A DNA stretch of 41,419 nucleotides from an uncultured Lachnospiraceae bacterium (lineage in GTDB: Bacteria > Bacillota > Clostridia > Lachnospirales > Lachnospiraceae), in contig CACZFV010000002.1 in assembly GCA_902780465.1 (NCBI GenBank), forward strand, positions 1-41,419, in the 5' to 3' direction. Below the pieces are notes generated by a model. The model was not told where the DNA came from, searched no databases, and saw only the letters and a program-made list of their open reading frames with translations. Both the position numbers and the translations under genes were made by a program. Shown in pieces: positions 30,922 through 39,040 of the stretch. Position 1 is the stretch's first letter. The number at the start of each line of letters is the position of its first letter.

Positions 30922-32382
30922 ATGTACTCACCAAGGAGAAGAACCCGAAGTATTTCGCTGGAGATGCTGGCAGGCATCGTGCTGCTGCTGGTAGTCCTGG
31001 CTTTTCTGCTGGGATTCCTGCTGGGCGGCCGGAGTATGAAACATCGTATAGAAGCTGGAGAGGATTCCGTAGTCCGTACGGTCCGGGAGACCGTGGCGGA
31101 AGCCGCTCCGGAAGGACCGGAGAAGCCTTCCGCGGAGATCGCGAAGACGGAGACCACGAAGGCAGAGACTACAAAGGCGGAGACCACGGAAGCTGCGGAG
31201 AGCACGAAGGCAGCAGAACGCACGAAGGCCGCAGAGAGCACAAAGGCTGCGGAACGCACGAAGGCTGCTGAGACCACGAAGGCCGCGGAGACTGCGGCTT
31301 CATCGGGCACCAGGGCATCTTCGTCGACAGATACAGTTGAACCCAGAGCACTGCCGCAGGAAGGCAGAGCCGCAGCGGAAGCAGCGGCGCCGGAAGCAGA
31401 GCAGGCAGCGGAAGCAGCAGCGCCGGAAGCAGAGCAGGCAGCGGAAGCAGCGGCGCCCTCGGGGCAGGCGGTGCTTTCCGCAGCGCCGGGCACCGCAGAG
31501 ACGGCAGCAGCGGAGACTGCAGCAGCTGCAGAGACTGCCACAGTCATGGAGACCGCAGCAGCCACAGAGACCGCAGCAGCGTCCGCGGAGACCACAGCAG
31601 CGTCCGCAGCAGCAGCGGAAAACGCGGAGACTGCAGCGCCCGCATCCCTCGCGCGGCCTGAGGAAGGGCCCGACCCCGTGAGCTACACGGTGGAATCCAC
31701 CGTGCTGAAGGCATCTCCGCTGATCGGCGTCGCAGCCGGGCAGGTCCTTTCTCCTTCGGAGATCAATGTATCGAAGCCGGAGGATTACACGCAGATCCTG
31801 GCCATCAAGGAAGGGGATTACGTCTACAACCGCATCAACGGAAAGTCCTGGCGGCCGAACCCGGACATCGCCCTGGAGGACCTCCGCTACATCAAGGTGC
31901 TGCATTACAATTACGACGGCAATATCCAGGTGGGCGAGATGATCGTCAACAAGGATATCCAGCAGGATATGACGGAGATATTTGAGGAGCTGTTCCGCCA
32001 GAAATATCAGGTGAGCTCCATGCATCTGATCGACGATTACTGGCAGGGGACGGCAAGCTCCTCCGGTTCCTACTCCATCGACAGGAACAACACCTCCGTG
32101 TTCCGCTACAGCGGACGGAACAGCAGCGGGAAGCTTTCCAACCACGCCCTTGGCCTGGCGATCGATTTCAACCCGCAGCAGAATCCCTATGTGACGTTCC
32201 CGGACGGAACGCCCCACTGGTCCCACGAAAACGCTTCCGCCTATGTGGACAGGAGCGCGGGCCTGCCGCACATGATCGACCACAACGACCTGGCGTACCG
32301 GCTGTTCACGGCCCACGGCTTTACCTGGGGAGGCGACCAGGACAGTCCCAAAGATTATCAGCTCTTCGAAAAAGCGAGATAA
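30922..32382 (+). CDS. M15-family peptidase-like protein with low-complexity stalk
   Basis: A 486-residue surface protein. Residues ~15-34 form an uncleaved anchor (MLAGIVLLLVVLAFLLGFLL). Residues ~60-245 are a stalk of Ala, Glu, Thr and Lys, including repeated TKAAE units and a 33-bp DNA repeat. The C-terminal ~220 residues match the M15 D-Ala-D-Ala carboxypeptidase/endolysin fold: HLIDDYWQGTASSSGSYSID, NHALGLAIDF (His408 and Asp415, two zinc ligands) and GFTWGGDQDSPKDYQLFEK. The last motif is normally DYxHF, whose His is the third zinc ligand. Here residue 481 is Leu (codon CTC). The protein may be a non-catalytic cell-wall binder or use another ligand. Confidence 0.8.
   Translation: MYSPRRRTRSISLEMLAGIVLLLVVLAFLLGFLLGGRSMKHRIEAGEDSVVRTVRETVAEAAPEGPEKPSAEIAKTETTKAETTKAETTEAAESTKAAERTKAAESTKAAERTKAAETTKAAETAASSGTRASSSTDTVEPRALPQEGRAAAEAAAPEAEQAAEAAAPEAEQAAEAAAPSGQAVLSAAPGTAETAAAETAAAAETATVMETAAATETAAASAETTAASAAAAENAETAAPASLARPEEGPDPVSYTVESTVLKASPLIGVAAGQVLSPSEINVSKPEDYTQILAIKEGDYVYNRINGKSWRPNPDIALEDLRYIKVLHYNYDGNIQVGEMIVNKDIQQDMTEIFEELFRQKYQVSSMHLIDDYWQGTASSSGSYSIDRNNTSVFRYSGRNSSGKLSNHALGLAIDFNPQQNPYVTFPDGTPHWSHENASAYVDRSAGLPHMIDHNDLAYRLFTAHGFTWGGDQDSPKDYQLFEKAR
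31370..31460. repeat. 33-bp tandem repeat in the stalk
   Basis: A 33-bp unit beginning CGCCGGAAGC repeats at 31388 and 31421, with a third partial copy. It encodes APEAEQAAEAA. The period is a multiple of three, so copy changes lengthen or shorten the stalk without breaking the frame. Confidence 0.75.
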
Positions 32383-32393
32383 GCTGAAAATAA

Positions 32394-32440
32394 AAAGATC
32401 CCTGCAGAAGCTGCTCAGGCTCCTGCAGGGATCTTTTTTT
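32394..32440. terminator. Rho-independent terminator of the M15 gene
   Basis: Arms AAAGATCCCTGCAG (32394-32407) and CTGCAGGGATCTTT (32423-32436) are perfect and followed by T residues to 32440. It lies between the convergent M15 and M48 genes and also has an A-run on its left side, so it can work in both directions. Confidence 0.88.
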
Positions 32441-32443
32441 ACT

Positions 32444-33409
32444 TCAGAGCAGCTTTCCGGATCTCTTTCCGGGATCCAGGATGGCCCGGGTGCGGTAGGG
32501 CATGATGGGATGGCTTGCCAGCAGATTGACGACCCACACCGCGAAGCGCTCCAGAGGTTTGCGCTTCCGGGTGATCTCTCTCAGGTAGTCCTCGGGGCTG
32601 ACATATTTGTACGCGTGGCGGCCTGCGCTCAGCATCATCATGGCTGAGAGCTCCCCGGTCCCTCCGGTCAGGGCCTGGGCGACGCGGTCGGCGGAGTATT
32701 CTCTGGAGCGGGACAGCAGGGGATACAGGATGTACGTCCCGAGGACCGGGATGAAGTTCACGGGCATACACCAGAGAGTGTACTGCAGCTGCACATGATG
32801 CAGATAAGCGTGCCCCATTTCATGCGCAAGGATAAAAAATACGGTATCGAAATCCTTGTTTTCCATGTATGCCAGGTCGACGATCTCCGCGTTCAGCTGG
32901 ATGAAGATCCTGCCCGGGACCCAGCAGGTGAAGGCATTCAGCTCTCCGTTCATCTGCTGGACATAGACCTCGGGCACGACCGGAAGATCCATGAGCTCCG
33001 AGAACTCCCGGACCTTCCAGTAGATCTCCGGAAAGTTCTTTTCGGACACCCGGATGCTGTAGGAAAGCTGCTGCGCGTACATGGCGTAGACAGAAGCAAT
33101 GTAGGCCACAAGCATGAAGATGATGGAGGCGACCCCTCCGATGACCCCTGCCAGGATGAGGAGGACTACCAGCCCTCCGGTGTAATCCGCGCCGCCCTCC
33201 TCCAGACCGAAAAAGCCGAGAAGGTTTTTCAGCTCCGCGATCACGTCAAGATCGTCGGAAAGAAAGAATACCACAAAACAGGCAGCGATCAGTCCGGCCA
33301 GGATGCAGACCGCATAAAGCAGCAGTTCGCTCCGGTGCCTGGTCCTGCGGATCTCCTCCCGGACCAGGGCGCCGCGGTTCTGATACATGTTCTGATACAT
33401 GTTTTCCAT
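32444..33409 (-). CDS. M48-family membrane metalloprotease
   Basis: A 321-residue zinc protease of the M48 (HtpX/Ste24-like) family. Two membrane helices near residues 29-50 and 78-110 precede the catalytic domain. The zinc motif is HEMGH in FILAHEMGHAYLHH, and the third ligand Glu is in SRSREYSADRVAQAL. Hydrophobic MPVNFIPVLGTYILYPLL lies between them, as in the family. C-terminal LLASHPIMPYRTRAIL is also conserved. It probably degrades membrane or exported proteins. The N-terminus repeats YQNMYQN, and several ATGs near 33409 are possible starts. Confidence 0.88.
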   Translation of the reverse strand: MENMYQNMYQNRGALVREEIRRTRHRSELLLYAVCILAGLIAACFVVFFLSDDLDVIAELKNLLGFFGLEEGGADYTGGLVVLLILAGVIGGVASIIFMLVAYIASVYAMYAQQLSYSIRVSEKNFPEIYWKVREFSELMDLPVVPEVYVQQMNGELNAFTCWVPGRIFIQLNAEIVDLAYMENKDFDTVFFILAHEMGHAYLHHVQLQYTLWCMPVNFIPVLGTYILYPLLSRSREYSADRVAQALTGGTGELSAMMMLSAGRHAYKYVSPEDYLREITRKRKPLERFAVWVVNLLASHPIMPYRTRAILDPGKRSGKLL

Positions 33410-33594
33410 TCGTTTTTCTCCCGCTCCTTTCCTGTTTCTATTCTAAAAAGAGTCTTCATTTTTCTGATACGGGTCTGTAACTGTATCATATCTCCTGTAT
33501 ATCACAGGAGCGGCACAAAAACATCTCCCCGGAGGACATTCCCTTGTTATAATGGAAAAAAGATCACATGACAGAACCGGAAACGGAGGAAACT

Positions 33595-36500
33595 ATGGAT
33601 CTGTTCAGAACAGCCGCGGGCGATGCGGCCGGACGCGGGATCAGTCTCAGCGTGGACCAGATGAGCGTCTTCAACTATGCCCTTTACCAGAATCATGTAT
33701 CTCCTGTCCGGGGGATCTCTGTTCTCAACGAGACGGGGATCCCGGCGGAGGGACTGGCGCTTCACATCCTGTCGGACGTTCATTTTTTTGCAGAATGTAC
33801 AGTGCCGCTCCCGGCGGTGCCCGCCGGAAAGCCGGTGACGGTGTCAGACCCTGCCCTGATGATCGACGGGAAAATGCTGGCGGGGCTCACAGAGGAGATC
33901 GTGACGGCAGTCACGGTGGAACTTTTAAAAGACGGCGAGAGCATCTGCGGATGCCGGGAGGAGATGCGCATCCTGGCCTATGACCAGTGGCAGGGAGGCG
34001 GCACTTTCCAGAGCTTCCTCGCCTCCTTCGTCCTGCCGAACCATCCCGTGATTGCGGTGCTGCTGCACGACACCGCGGAGCGGCTGGCTGTGTGGGGACT
34101 GTCTCCCTCCCTGGACGGATACCAGAAAAAGGATCCCCACAGGGTGCGGCAGCTTGCCGCGGCGGCCTATGCCGCGATCCAGAAGAAGAACATCGTCTAC
34201 GCGGAGCCGCCGGCCAGCTTCACTGCCGCCGGCCAGCGGATCCGCACACCGGAGACGGTGATGGAGCAGCGTCTGGGCACCTGCATGGACCTGACGCTCC
34301 TTTACGCTGCCTGCCTGGAATCCCTGGGTCTGCACCCGCTCCTTGTCATGATGGACGGCCATATCTTTGCTGGAGTGTGGCTCAGGGAGCGCTCCGCGGA
34401 GGAGCTGAAGTCCCACAGCATGGTCATCGAATCCGTGCGGGAGCTCCGGATGCGCTGCGACAACGGATCCGATGAGCTGACTTTTGTGGAATGCACGTCC
34501 TTCTGCGCAGGGAAGGAAGTGGATTTTGAAGATTCGGAGCGGATGGCGAAGCAGATGCTGGCCGAGGCGGATATGTTCAGGTACGCGGTCGATGTCGCCT
34601 GCGCGAGGAACAGCGGGATCCGGCCCCTGGCGTTCCGGATCAGGAACGGCGGGGAATATGTGATCCCCGGAGAAGACAAGGCGGAGGAGCACATCACATC
34701 CGCCCCGGCAAGACTGGATATCACGGCTGCGGATCTTTCCGCGGTCACGCCGAAAAAAGTGACAGGGAAACGGGAGCTCTGGGAAAGCCGGCTTCTGGAC
34801 CTGACGCTCCGGAACATGCTGCTGAACCTGTCCCGCCGCGCTTCTGTTGTCCCTCTCCTGTCCAGCCATGTGGACGAGCTGGAGGACGCGCTGGCCGACG
34901 GCCAGGAGTTCCAGCTGATGCCGGTTCCCGAATGGCTGACTTCGGTCACCTGTACTGTCCCGGATGAGAACGGAAACGAGGAAGAAGTCAGCTGGCTTGG
35001 CGACACGCTGACGAAACGGAGCATCTTCGAACTGACGCGCTGGCCCTCCGGCGCGGACTTCGACCTGAACGAGAAGATCCGGCAGGAGTACAAAAACCAC
35101 CGCCTCTACACCTTCAGCACGCCGAAACAGATGGAAAAAGACCTGACGAAGGTGTACCGGACTGCCAGGACTTCCCAGCTGGAAAACGGTGTGAGCAGTC
35201 TTTATCTTGCCGTCGGCCTGATGAAGTGGTACCCGGAGGAGGAGAGCGCCCCCTGCTACGCGCCGCTGATCCTTCTGCCCGCGGAGATGGTGCGGAAACC
35301 GGCAGCCCAGGGGTACGGGCTGCATCTCCGTGACGAGGAGGCGCATTTCAACAGTACGCTTCTTGAGATGCTGCGCCAGAACTTCTCCCTGGAGATCGGC
35401 GGACTGGATCCGCTCCCCACGGACGAGCACGGCATCGACATCCGGAAGGTCTTCAGCCTGGTGCGGAGCCGCCTCTTCAGCTTCAAAAACTGGGACGTGG
35501 AAGAGACCTGTGTCATCGGCAATTTCAGCTTTGCCCAGTTCGCGATCTGGAACGATATTCACACCGCGGAGGGCCTGCTGGAGAGCAGCCGGATCGTGCG
35601 GAGTCTCCTGAAGGGCCGCATCGACTGGGAGAACGAGCTGCCGGAGGAGGACGGGGAGGAATCGCTGACGCTGCCTGTGGCGGCGGACGCCACCCAGCTG
35701 GAAGCGATCCGGACCGCAGTACGGGGCACGACTTTTGTGCTGCACGGACCGCCCGGGACCGGAAAATCCCAGACCATCACAGGCATGATCGCGTCGCTTC
35801 TGGAGCGCGGGAAGAGAGTGCTGTTCGTCGCGGAGAAAATGGCTGCCCTGTCCGTGGTGCAGAGAAGGCTCACTTCCCTTGGCATCGGGGATTTCTGCCT
35901 GGAGCTTCATTCGGACAAGGCGAACAAGAAACACGTCCTGCAGCAGCTGGCCCGCGCCCTGGAGGCCCAGGCGCCGGCGGAACAGCCGGAGTATGAAGAA
36001 GCTCTGCGGAGCCTGGGCTGGAGCCGCAGCCGGCTGGATGAGTACGTCCGGCATCTGCACACGCCGCAGCCCTGCGGACTGAGTCTCCGCGGTATGATCG
36101 ACCGCTATGAGAAAGTGCGCACGCAGGAGAAGGAGATTTTCTTCAGCGGTGCGGCGGTGAGAGCGTTTTCGGAGAAGGAACTGCATTCCCATCTGCCTCT
36201 GATCGCAAGGCTTACGGCGGCAGGCGGCGTCATGGGAGGTGTCGCGGATAATCCGCTGACCGGCGTGAAGCTGGATTCCTACACTGCGGAGGTAAGAGGG
36301 GCGCTCCGGGAGGAGACGGAGAAATACCGCGGCCTTCTGGATACGACCCGGCGGAGCGCAGTCCCGGCAGCCCAGCTCCTGGGGCAGAGCACCCCGCGGC
36401 GGAAGGAGGAGTTCGCTGCTCTGGAGAAAACAGCGGAACTGTTTGAGGAATCCGCCGCGTCGCCGGATATTTACCGCACAGTACTGAAGAGCAGCAGGGA

Positions 36501-38967
36501 GACGATCCTTTCCTACTACAGAAGGGAGAAGGAAGTAAAGACTGAGGAGCAGGGACTTCTGGCGCTCTGGAAGCCGGAATTCCTGAATCTTGAGATGGAG
36601 TGGTTCCTTGAAAAGCACGGAAAGGCGTCGCAGAAATTCTTCGGCAAGAAGGGCGCCATGGACGCGGTGACGGCGGAGGTGGGACAGTACGCCCTCCGGC
36701 CCCTCACTTTCCAGGAGATCCCGGGACTTCTGCAGGCGGTGACAGCGCACCGCAGGAACCGCGCGGAGCTGCAGGCTGCTTTTGACCAGCTTCCGGAGAA
36801 CGAGAAGAGCACCGTGCGGCAGCTCTCCGGTGAAGAAGATTACAGCGCGGTCTATTCTGCCGCTGCTGACCTCAGGAAGAGGGAAGAGAGATTCCCGGGC
36901 GGCCCGGAGATGATACGGCTGCTGGCGGGCGATGCTTCCGCGGCCGGTCTGTTCAGGGAATTCCGGGAGAACTGCAGCGCGCTTCTGGAGACAGAGCAGC
37001 GTCTGAACAGTCTCCTTAAGAGAACGGGATCAGAGGGCGGCAGAAACTGGATCGAAGAGGAGCGGGAGTTCTGTGACCTGCTTCTCAGGAACCCGGGGGC
37101 GCTGAAAGACCTCGGGCTGTACAACCAGGTCCGGCAGGAGTGCGCAGCCGCCGGTCTGCTGCCGGTGGTGGAAGCCTATGAAGACGGCATGGAAGCGGAG
37201 CAGCTGCCGGATGCCTACAGGAAGGGCGTCTACAGCGCGCTGATCAGTGAGACCATCAGCCGCGACGACGTACTGAGCAGCTTTTCCAGCGCCTCGTTTG
37301 AAGAAGCGGTCCGGCAGTTCCGGACCATGGATGACGCGGTGATGCAGAAGACCCGGGCAGAGATCCTGAGGAAACTGGTCTCCCGGGTGCCCACCCCCTG
37401 GACCTCTCCGGAGGCAGGACTGGAGCTTACCCTCCTCCGGAAAGCCATCGGCAGCAGCGCCAGAGGGATGTCGATCCGGAAGCTGTTTGACCGCATCCCC
37501 CACATTCTTCCCGCGCTGTGCCCGTGCATGCTGATGAGCCCGAACTCTGTGGCACAGTACCTCGTCCAGCAGAACGACCTGTTTGACATCGTGGTCTTTG
37601 ACGAGGCGTCGCAGCTTCCCACCTGCAAGGCGGCGGGCGCCCTCTACCGGGCGAAGAACGCCGTGATCGTGGGAGATCCGAAGCAGATGCCGCCGACCAC
37701 GTTTTTCGCGGGCAGCGGCCCGGAGGTGGAGGACCTGCAGCTGGACGATCTGGACAGCGTCCTGGACGACGCGCTGGCTCTGGGCGTCCCTTCCCTGTAC
37801 CTGAAGTGGCATTACCGCAGCACGCATGAGAGCCTGATCGCCTTCAGCAACAGCAGATTCTATGAAAACAGGATGTTCACTTTCCCCTCAGCGAACGACA
37901 GGGAACGCAGGGTGAAGACGGTGCGGGTGGAAGGTGTCTACCGGAACGGCACCAATCCGAAGGAAGCGGAGGCAGTGGTGCAGGAGATCCTGCGCCGGTA
38001 TCTGGACCCGGAGCTCCGGACCCAGAGCATCGGCGTGGTCACCTTCAACGTGAAGCAGCAGGCGCTGATCGAAAACCTCCTGATGCGGCAGTACCAGAGG
38101 GATCCCGAACTGGATCTGTGGGCGAACAGCGGGGAGGATCCGCTCTTTGTCAAGAACCTGGAAAATGTCCAGGGAGACGAGCGGGACGCGATCCTCTTCT
38201 CCATCACCTACGGACCGGACGAGCGCGGACGCATCTCGATGAACTTCGGCCCGGTCAACCAGGAAGGCGGCAGCAAGCGCCTGAACGTGGCCTTCTCCCG
38301 TTCCCGGATCTCCATGACTGTGTTCGCCAGCATGGGACCGGAGGACATGAAGGTGACGGACAGCTCACCCGAGGGCGTCATTGCCTTCCGGGATTTCCTG
38401 AGCTACGCGGCCGGCGGCAGTCTCGGGGCGCGCTTCGCAGCGAAGACGGGTGCGGACGGAGACGACGGGATCCTGAAGAGCATCTGCAGCTTTATCGAAC
38501 AGAACGGATTCCGCTGCGAGACCATGGTGGGTCATTCCGATTTCCGCCTGGACATCGCGGTGATCGATCCCTACGATCCGGAAGAGTATATGATGGGCAT
38601 TCTGCTGGACGGTGAAAGCTACCGGAGGACTTCCAACACCCGGGACCGCGAGGTCTCACAGGCAGGTGTCCTGAGGAATCTCGGATGGTCCCTGTACCGG
38701 ATCTGGACCGTCGACTGGTGGGACAACCGGGAGAGGGAACTCCGGAAGCTTCTTAAGGAACTGGACCGTCAGAAGGAGATCTCGCAGAACAGGGCGGAAG
38801 AGCGGAAGGCGAAGCAGGAGCGTGAGAGAGCGGCAGCGGAAGAGAGACAGGCGGAAGCACAGAGACGGAACGAAGAATTAAAGTCAGAACTGGAAGCAGC
38901 AGAGGCAGAAGTGATTGCCGAGGCGGAAACAGAAATGTATAATGTAAGCAGTATAACTGCGCCCTGA
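33595..38967 (+). CDS. Transglutaminase-like / DUF4011 / SF1 helicase / nuclease protein
   Basis: A 1,790-residue multidomain protein. Numbering here counts from the upstream ATG 33568, but GGAGG before ATG 33595 marks the likelier start (subtract 9). Residues ~190-310 are a transglutaminase-like domain with Cys239 (LGTCMDLTLLYAACLES) and His265 (MDGHIFAGVWL). DUF4011 follows (~405-530; WESRLLDLTLRNMLLNLSRR). The SF1 helicase has Walker A GPPGTGKSQT (727-736), Walker B VVFDEASQLP (1342-1351), GDPKQMPPTTF, KWHYRSTHESLIAFSN and FSRSR. A Vsr-like nuclease domain (~1640-1720) has FRLDIAVIDP (Asp1662), LLDGESYRR and SLYRIWTVDWW. The tail is a charged coiled coil. Related DUF4011-helicase-Vsr proteins are known as anti-phage systems. 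No methylase or other defence gene adjoins. Confidence 0.85.
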   Translation: MDLFRTAAGDAAGRGISLSVDQMSVFNYALYQNHVSPVRGISVLNETGIPAEGLALHILSDVHFFAECTVPLPAVPAGKPVTVSDPALMIDGKMLAGLTEEIVTAVTVELLKDGESICGCREEMRILAYDQWQGGGTFQSFLASFVLPNHPVIAVLLHDTAERLAVWGLSPSLDGYQKKDPHRVRQLAAAAYAAIQKKNIVYAEPPASFTAAGQRIRTPETVMEQRLGTCMDLTLLYAACLESLGLHPLLVMMDGHIFAGVWLRERSAEELKSHSMVIESVRELRMRCDNGSDELTFVECTSFCAGKEVDFEDSERMAKQMLAEADMFRYAVDVACARNSGIRPLAFRIRNGGEYVIPGEDKAEEHITSAPARLDITAADLSAVTPKKVTGKRELWESRLLDLTLRNMLLNLSRRASVVPLLSSHVDELEDALADGQEFQLMPVPEWLTSVTCTVPDENGNEEEVSWLGDTLTKRSIFELTRWPSGADFDLNEKIRQEYKNHRLYTFSTPKQMEKDLTKVYRTARTSQLENGVSSLYLAVGLMKWYPEEESAPCYAPLILLPAEMVRKPAAQGYGLHLRDEEAHFNSTLLEMLRQNFSLEIGGLDPLPTDEHGIDIRKVFSLVRSRLFSFKNWDVEETCVIGNFSFAQFAIWNDIHTAEGLLESSRIVRSLLKGRIDWENELPEEDGEESLTLPVAADATQLEAIRTAVRGTTFVLHGPPGTGKSQTITGMIASLLERGKRVLFVAEKMAALSVVQRRLTSLGIGDFCLELHSDKANKKHVLQQLARALEAQAPAEQPEYEEALRSLGWSRSRLDEYVRHLHTPQPCGLSLRGMIDRYEKVRTQEKEIFFSGAAVRAFSEKELHSHLPLIARLTAAGGVMGGVADNPLTGVKLDSYTAEVRGALREETEKYRGLLDTTRRSAVPAAQLLGQSTPRRKEEFAALEKTAELFEESAASPDIYRTVLKSSRETILSYYRREKEVKTEEQGLLALWKPEFLNLEMEWFLEKHGKASQKFFGKKGAMDAVTAEVGQYALRPLTFQEIPGLLQAVTAHRRNRAELQAAFDQLPENEKSTVRQLSGEEDYSAVYSAAADLRKREERFPGGPEMIRLLAGDASAAGLFREFRENCSALLETEQRLNSLLKRTGSEGGRNWIEEEREFCDLLLRNPGALKDLGLYNQVRQECAAAGLLPVVEAYEDGMEAEQLPDAYRKGVYSALISETISRDDVLSSFSSASFEEAVRQFRTMDDAVMQKTRAEILRKLVSRVPTPWTSPEAGLELTLLRKAIGSSARGMSIRKLFDRIPHILPALCPCMLMSPNSVAQYLVQQNDLFDIVVFDEASQLPTCKAAGALYRAKNAVIVGDPKQMPPTTFFAGSGPEVEDLQLDDLDSVLDDALALGVPSLYLKWHYRSTHESLIAFSNSRFYENRMFTFPSANDRERRVKTVRVEGVYRNGTNPKEAEAVVQEILRRYLDPELRTQSIGVVTFNVKQQALIENLLMRQYQRDPELDLWANSGEDPLFVKNLENVQGDERDAILFSITYGPDERGRISMNFGPVNQEGGSKRLNVAFSRSRISMTVFASMGPEDMKVTDSSPEGVIAFRDFLSYAAGGSLGARFAAKTGADGDDGILKSICSFIEQNGFRCETMVGHSDFRLDIAVIDPYDPEEYMMGILLDGESYRRTSNTRDREVSQAGVLRNLGWSLYRIWTVDWWDNRERELRKLLKELDRQKEISQNRAEERKAKQERERAAAEERQAEAQRRNEELKSELEAAEAEVIAEAETEMYNVSSITAP
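38915..38943 (+). promoter_or_regulatory. Strong promoter for glgA inside the helicase 3' end
   Basis: TTGCCG (38915-38920), a 17-bp spacer and a perfect TATAAT (38938-38943) lie within the last ~17 codons of the helicase gene. Transcription would start near 38950 and give glgA its own mRNA, independent of the long upstream gene. Confidence 0.6.
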
Positions 38968-39040
38968 GCACCGGGGCGCCGGAACTGTATTCCTATCACT
39001 GTAATTCTTTCATTACCGGAAAACGACAAGGAGAAGCAAA

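Noticed and set aside
31370..31460. Repeat array as a mobile or intergenic element
   Set aside because: The repeat stays in frame inside the M15 stalk and encodes low-complexity protein.
33568..33594. Upstream start of the helicase gene
   Set aside because: No ribosome binding site is near ATG 33568, while GGAGG lies 7 bp before ATG 33595.
33925..36750. 941-codon open frame on the minus strand
   Set aside because: It is the antisense shadow of the large GC-rich helicase gene: full of Arg, Gln, His and Pro, with no domain, start site or ribosome binding site.
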